Source: Rhabdophis nuchalis (taxonomy: Eukaryota > Chordata > Lepidosauria > Squamata > Natricidae). Taken from it: a stretch of DNA of 64,000 nt. The stretch covers positions 195,149,962-195,213,961 of the forward strand of contig CM077644.1 of NCBI GenBank assembly GCA_039707465.1, in the 5' to 3' direction. The notes under the pieces were generated by a model. That model was given only the letters and a program-made list of their open reading frames with translations. It made no database searches and was not told the DNA's origin. Position numbers and translations under genes: made by a program. Shown here piece after piece: positions 63,601 to 64,000 of this stretch (within the stretch, counting starts at the first letter, position 1; each line of letters begins with the position of its first letter).

Positions 63601-63669
63601 CGTATGAACGCATGGATATCTTTGGCCTTAGCTTCACTCCAGGGAAGTTATTGCTATCCAAATTCAGTT
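29780..63669 (-). CDS. APC: APC, partial (coding exons 3-15 of 15)
   Basis: Adenomatous polyposis coli protein: scaffold of the beta-catenin destruction complex (with axin, GSK3 and CK1), microtubule and EB1 binder, and tumour suppressor in mammals. Minus-strand exons: 63468-63669, 62249-62357, 61824-61937, 59560-59643, 55533-55637, 50776-50874, 45519-45897, 43689-43784, 42212-42351, 41466-41543, 38342-38458, 36824-37038, 29780-36314. The first twelve total 1,738 nt, exactly human c.221-1958. The last adds 6,535 nt. If exons 1 and 2 have the human length, the protein is about 2,830 residues (human 2,843). Armadillo repeats run from exon 9/10 into the last exon; 15-aa, 20-aa and SAMP repeats, a basic region and the C-terminal VTSV PDZ ligand follow. 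All introns are GT-AG. Exons 1-2, coding for the N-terminal coiled coil, lie past the right edge. Confidence 0.98.
36824..37038 (-). CDS. APC: APC exon 14
   Basis: 215 bp: ESTLKSVLSALWNLSAHCTE, NKADICAVDGALAFLVGTLT, YRSQTNTLAIIESGGGILRN, VSSLIATNEDH plus two bases of Arg. No difference from human is apparent. Confidence 0.98.
37123..37372. repeat. hAT-like repeat, one end clear
   Basis: CAGTGGTCCTCAACCTTTGT at the left; the body has GTGGGCCAGTGCACATGTGT and a poly-G run; the right end is unclear. Lies in APC intron 13, about 85 bp upstream of exon 14. Confidence 0.55.
37858..37930 (-). mobile_element. CR1/L2-type LINE 3' end, short
   Basis: TTTATATACCGCCCTATTCT then CCCAGGTGGTACTCAGGGTG, resembling the complement of other LINE 3' ends here, but diverged. 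Confidence 0.55.
38342..38458 (-). CDS. APC: APC exon 13
   Basis: 117 bp, 39 codons: VIASVLRNLSWRADVNSKKT, LREVGSVKALMECALEVKK, with the donor GTACTG. Armadillo repeat. Confidence 0.97.
38579..38816. mobile_element. Short element with GGTACTC inverted ends
   Basis: CAGTAGCACCCTTGGTACTC at the left is answered by GAGTACTGAGGTATCACTAT at the right. The inner part repeats TTGGTACGCAATG-like phrases. Non-autonomous DNA transposon type. Its left end lies about 120 bp upstream of APC exon 13. Confidence 0.65.
39341..41300 (-). mobile_element. 5'-truncated CR1/L2-type LINE in APC intron 12
   Basis: The 3' end at the left has an AAT-repeat tail, then CCGCGCCCTCTCCCCACAGG and GACTCGGGGCGGTGCACAGG. 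The coding part runs on the minus strand to about 41300, where host sequence resumes. The endonuclease domain is absent. It is the most complete LINE in the window, and the same family supplies 17157, 19706, 20196 and 53526. Confidence 0.92.
39545..41295 (-). pseudogene. LINE reverse transcriptase, open but truncated
   Basis: The open frame continues into host sequence to 41401, giving 618 codons. RT landmarks, numbered in that frame: NNYRPVSNLPFLAKVVESVV (209-228), LDPRQSGFRPGHSTETALVA (242-261), LDLSAAFDTIDH (281-292), GVPQGSVLSPLLF (338-350), LYADDTQLY (370-378). Then NPTKTEW runs directly into LDTRLSMEEQVTAVARRAFY, where L2-type RTs normally have some tens of residues more, so an in-frame deletion is likely. 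No stop interrupts the rest. The endonuclease and the start are missing. Confidence 0.88.
41466..41543 (-). CDS. APC: APC exon 12
   Basis: 78 bp, 26 codons: ATLCSMKGCMRALVAQLKSE then SEDLQQ. An L2-type LINE starts about 165 bp downstream of its donor. Confidence 0.97.
42212..42351 (-). CDS. APC: APC exon 11
   Basis: 140 bp: GGLQAIAELLQVDCEMYGLT, NDHYSVTLRRYAGMALTNLT, FGDVANK, donor GTAGGT. Armadillo repeat; only one or two residues differ from human. Confidence 0.97.
43689..43784 (-). CDS. APC: APC exon 10
   Basis: 96 bp: completes Met, then PAPVDHQICPAVCVLMKLSF and DEEHRHAMNEL plus one base of Gly. Armadillo repeat sequence, nearly identical to human. Confidence 0.96.
44064..44423. repeat. 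AGTCCT inverted-terminus repeat, diverged
   Basis: AAGGTAGCCGTTGACTTACT at the left and CATAAGTCAAGGATACCTGT at the right are inverted. GACCGTTGCAGCATCC and TATGACGGTTGCAGTGTCCC are inside. APC intron 9. Confidence 0.68.
45519..45897 (-). CDS. APC: APC exon 9
   Basis: 379 bp, the human length: VEMVYSLLSMLGTHDKDDMS through GCLPLLIQLLHGNDKDSVLL and EIRVLHLLEQIRAYCETCWE to DQDKNP plus one base, donor GTATGT. Contains the start of the armadillo region. Human APC can skip the first 303 bases by an internal acceptor; the matching position here reads CAA, not CAG (45595-45597). Confidence 0.97.
46105..46498 (+). mobile_element. tRNA-like SINE interrupted by another insertion
   Basis: A short 5' part (AGGCCAGGCTGGTCTAGTGC) and a long 3' part (AATCACTCTCAGCCCAATCC, CACCTCACAGGATTGTTGTA, CCTTGAGTTATTTATAAACA, AATAAATA tail) of the second SINE family. 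They are separated by the 161-bp insert at 46136-46296. Confidence 0.78.
46136..46296 (-). mobile_element. 161-bp insertion with 13-bp target duplication
   Basis: Bounded by GTCTAGTGCTTGT at 46123-46135 and again at 46297-46309. On the minus strand it holds TTGAAGAAGCTTCTTGGATG then AAAAGCAAAACGTCTCC, a sequence common in vertebrate retroelement ends. It resembles a Penelope-like terminal unit with a decayed hammerhead-type core. The family is inference; the target duplication is directly seen. Confidence 0.75.
46780..47345 (-). mobile_element. Old CR1-like LINE fragment
   Basis: Phrases such as CAGTCAGGAAATTCC, CTTTCAAATACTGGAGGACT, TTTTAACCGTTCTCTGTAGG and ACTTGAGGTGTGCTCTCACC follow the order of a widespread amniote CR1/L3-type relic as I remember it. 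Diverged; the strand is a guess. Confidence 0.45.
49111..49180. repeat. 30-bp inverted repeat with 10-bp spacer
   Basis: Left arm 49111-49140 (GTGGTACAAATTTGTTGTAA and on) and right arm 49151-49180 (ending TTACAACAAACTTGTACCAC) are complementary at 28 of 30 positions, with spacer ACAAATTTGA. It stands directly upstream of a LINE 3' end in APC intron 8. Confidence 0.9.
49185..49322 (+). mobile_element. CR1/L2-type LINE 3' end
   Basis: GTGCGCCGCCCTGGGTCCTA, ACAAGGAGAAGGGCGGGGTA, an AAATAAAT tail. Sister of 7855-7948. Confidence 0.78.
49700..49890 (-). repeat. Penelope-like fragment
   Basis: On the minus strand: TTGATGATGTTACCTAGTTT, GGGTAATGAAACATCTAC, then AAACAACCAAGCTCAGAGAG. The core is at 49739-49769. 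Related to the inverted pair at 14024-14262. The boundaries are approximate. Confidence 0.5.
50776..50874 (-). CDS. APC: APC exon 8
   Basis: 99 bp, 33 codons: SSTARMDHETSSVMSSNSNY then SVPRRLTSHLGTK, leading directly into VEMVYSLLSM of exon 9. Confidence 0.95.
51263..51295. repeat. (TTTTG)n microsatellite
   Basis: About six tandem TTTTG units in APC intron 7. Confidence 0.95.
52215..52400 (-). mobile_element. tRNA-like SINE (second family), minus strand
   Basis: Minus-strand reading: AGAACCAGTTTGGCCTAATG, GTTAAAGCACTAGGCTAGAA, AGTCACTTTCTCTTAGTCCA, CTCAGAGGGTTATTG. A clear copy of the family at 21984. Confidence 0.78.
53420..54098. mobile_element. hAT-like element split by a LINE insertion
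   Basis: Left end CAGGGTCTCCAACCCCTCGT, right end AACATTGGAGACCAATG, flanks ATTTAACC and ATCTAACT (6 of 8). A minus-strand LINE occupies 53526-54015 inside it, so the hAT element is the older. Confidence 0.68.
53526..54015 (-). mobile_element. CR1/L2-type LINE 3' end with long AAT tail
   Basis: About 26 AAT units (53526-53603), then GACCGCTCCCTCTCCCCATA, GGGACTCGGAGCGGTGCACA, CTAGGCCGGCCAGGCGGAAA and the last codons (GGAGGTCCGTGGTCGTTCTA). Truncated inside the coding end near GCCGTGAGGATGTATG. Confidence 0.85.
55533..55637 (-). CDS. APC: APC exon 7
   Basis: 105 bp, 35 codons: RTAPSKHGASSHESERQNEC then QGAAEIIVATAGSSQ. Length and phase match human, but the residues are the least conserved of all APC exons here. 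The acceptor is TTAACAG and the donor GTAAGG. Confidence 0.9.
56560..56700. repeat. Diverged AGTCCT-family fragment
   Basis: GGTCATGTGATGTCTCACTT, AATGACTACATTGCTGATCC and TGTTACTAAAGGATTTCTGT follow the body of the 872 family loosely. Confidence 0.35.
56890..57097. mobile_element. Element with TATTTTT inverted ends, second full copy
   Basis: CAGTATTTTTTGGAGCACAA at the left, GTCCAAAAAATATGG at the right, TA outside both. The same family as 24729, with a different and shorter interior. Confidence 0.68.
57105..57450. mobile_element. hAT-like element (GATGGCGAACC family), exact target duplication
   Basis: CAGTGATGGCGAACCTATGG and AAAGGTTAGCCATCACTG are inverted ends. GTATATAT flanks both sides (57097-57104 and 57451-57458), a perfect 8-bp duplication. 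346 bp, non-coding. Confidence 0.9.
57542..57598. repeat. (GA)n microsatellite
   Basis: About 28 uninterrupted GA units in APC intron 6. Confidence 0.97.
57789..58185 (-). other. Unrecognised open frames, acidic product
   Basis: Two overlapping 101-codon minus-strand frames (57789-58094 and 57880-58185). The second starts MHSMAETAAKDRRLTVVAQP and has an acidic stretch SSNEESYESALEEEGDLEEA. The surroundings are GC-rich against an AT-rich intron, so this may be a piece of a retroelement. I recognise no domain. Confidence 0.35.
58462..58670. repeat. ACCGGTT-type element
   Basis: TGGACCGGTTCACCTAAACC, CACGTGTGAGC inside, and GTGAACCGGTAGGAAAAGTA with TACCACCCC at the right. Same family as 22208 and 24055. 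Confidence 0.55.
59560..59643 (-). CDS. APC: APC exon 6
   Basis: 84 bp, 28 codons: VRVARIQQIEKDILRIRQLL then QSQVAEPE, with the donor GTTAGT, a somewhat weak GT site. A poly-A run lies about 10 bp inside the intron. Confidence 0.94.
61135..61255. mobile_element. Palindromic hAT-like element (long hairpin)
   Basis: Arms 61141-61185 and 61205-61249 are complementary over 45 bp with a single mismatch (TGGGCAAACTTTGCAACTTT at the outer end, GGACTTCAGCTCCCAG at the inner) around a 19-bp loop. The ends are CAGGG and CCCCTG. Sister of 18787-18897. APC intron 5. Confidence 0.9.
61824..61937 (-). CDS. APC: APC exon 5
   Basis: 114 bp, 38 codons: FSLQTDMNRRQLEYEARQIR then AAMEEQLGTCQDMEKRAQ, donor GTAATC. 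Helical, charged sequence. Confidence 0.96.
62249..62357 (-). CDS. APC: APC exon 4
   Basis: 109 bp: one base of Arg, SLLLAELEKEEKEKDWYYAQ, LQNLTKRIDSLPLTEN, donor GTAAGT. Start of the second coiled-coil region. Confidence 0.96.
62762..63030. repeat. hAT-like repeat, one end clear
   Basis: CAGCAGGGGGGTCAAATTCA, ATTTCATTGAGGGCCACATC at the left; the body has GAAAATGGAGGGTCAAACGT and GGCACTGCGGGCCGATTTA. I could not place the right terminus. APC intron 3. Confidence 0.55.
63468..63669 (-). CDS. APC: APC exon 3
   Basis: 202 bp, the human length. Encodes LNLDSNNFPGVKLRPK, then GSREGSVSSRSGECSPVPMG and STGYLEELEKE, ending in two bases of Arg before GTAATT. Ser-rich linker after the N-terminal coiled coil. 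Confidence 0.96.
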
Positions 63670-64000
63670 CTGAGCAGAAACAAAGAAAACTGTTGAGTCA
63701 GCAAGAAAAAAGTCTTATATGATTTTTTTTTAAATTATGCCATTCCCTGTTCAGGTAAGCAATGTTACTCAAAATGCAGAAAAAGAATAGAGGTACTTTT
63801 TTAACCACAAACATAATGGAGCATGCCAATTATGGTAGGAAATTGTGACAGCCATTAGGTGAAGAGCCCACGTGATCTTGTCACTTACAACCCCTCATTC
63901 CTGCTTTCCTAATGTGGTTGTTAAACAAATGTATGGGTCCTTAATTGGAGGTGCCTCAGGAACCTCAGAGGGAAGTCCTAGGAAGTGTAGAGATCTGCCC

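Overview
The window is a piece of vertebrate nuclear genome, most likely from a squamate reptile and probably a snake. Proteins are spread over short GT-AG exons. The introns carry CR1/L2-type LINEs, two tRNA-like SINE families, a Tc1-like transposon and many short hAT-like elements of the kinds I associate with snake DNA. The species call is inference. The gene identities are firm because exon peptides match the conserved vertebrate proteins and every reading phase joins.

Layout: (1) 1-5931, plus strand: the last three coding exons of REEP5 (ER membrane-shaping protein), its intron 2 at the left edge, then its 3' UTR to roughly 6.5-7 kb. (2) 9813-16370, minus strand: all five coding exons of SRP19 (signal recognition particle 19 kDa subunit), which splice to a 144-residue protein. 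A CpG-rich promoter lies at about 15.96-16.70 kb, and a dead Tc1-like transposon sits in intron 3. (3) 16.4-29.8 kb: intergenic DNA with LINE 3' ends, nested hAT elements, SINEs, and the APC 3' UTR at its right end. (4) 29780-63669, minus strand: APC coding exons 3 to 15 (classic human numbering). Together they cover human c.221 to the stop codon; exons 1 and 2 and the promoter lie beyond the right edge.

The order REEP5 (+), SRP19 (-), APC (-) is the human 5q22 arrangement read in reverse, so the block is ancestral to amniotes. Every APC exon from 3 to 14 has the human length to the base. The giant last exon codes for 2,177 residues, about 13 fewer than human, and keeps the 15-aa, 20-aa and SAMP repeats, the EB1-type SQIP motif and the terminal VTSV. 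The three genes are neighbours with no obvious shared pathway.

The most interesting observations are: the loss of the AG that human APC uses for its short exon-9 isoform; a 161-bp insertion with a 13-bp target duplication that, like two other fragments here, holds a hammerhead-ribozyme-like core; a long open LINE reverse-transcriptase frame about 165 bp from an APC exon; several hAT elements with legible 8-bp target duplications; and two strong hairpins. I see no sign of a wholly new gene system.
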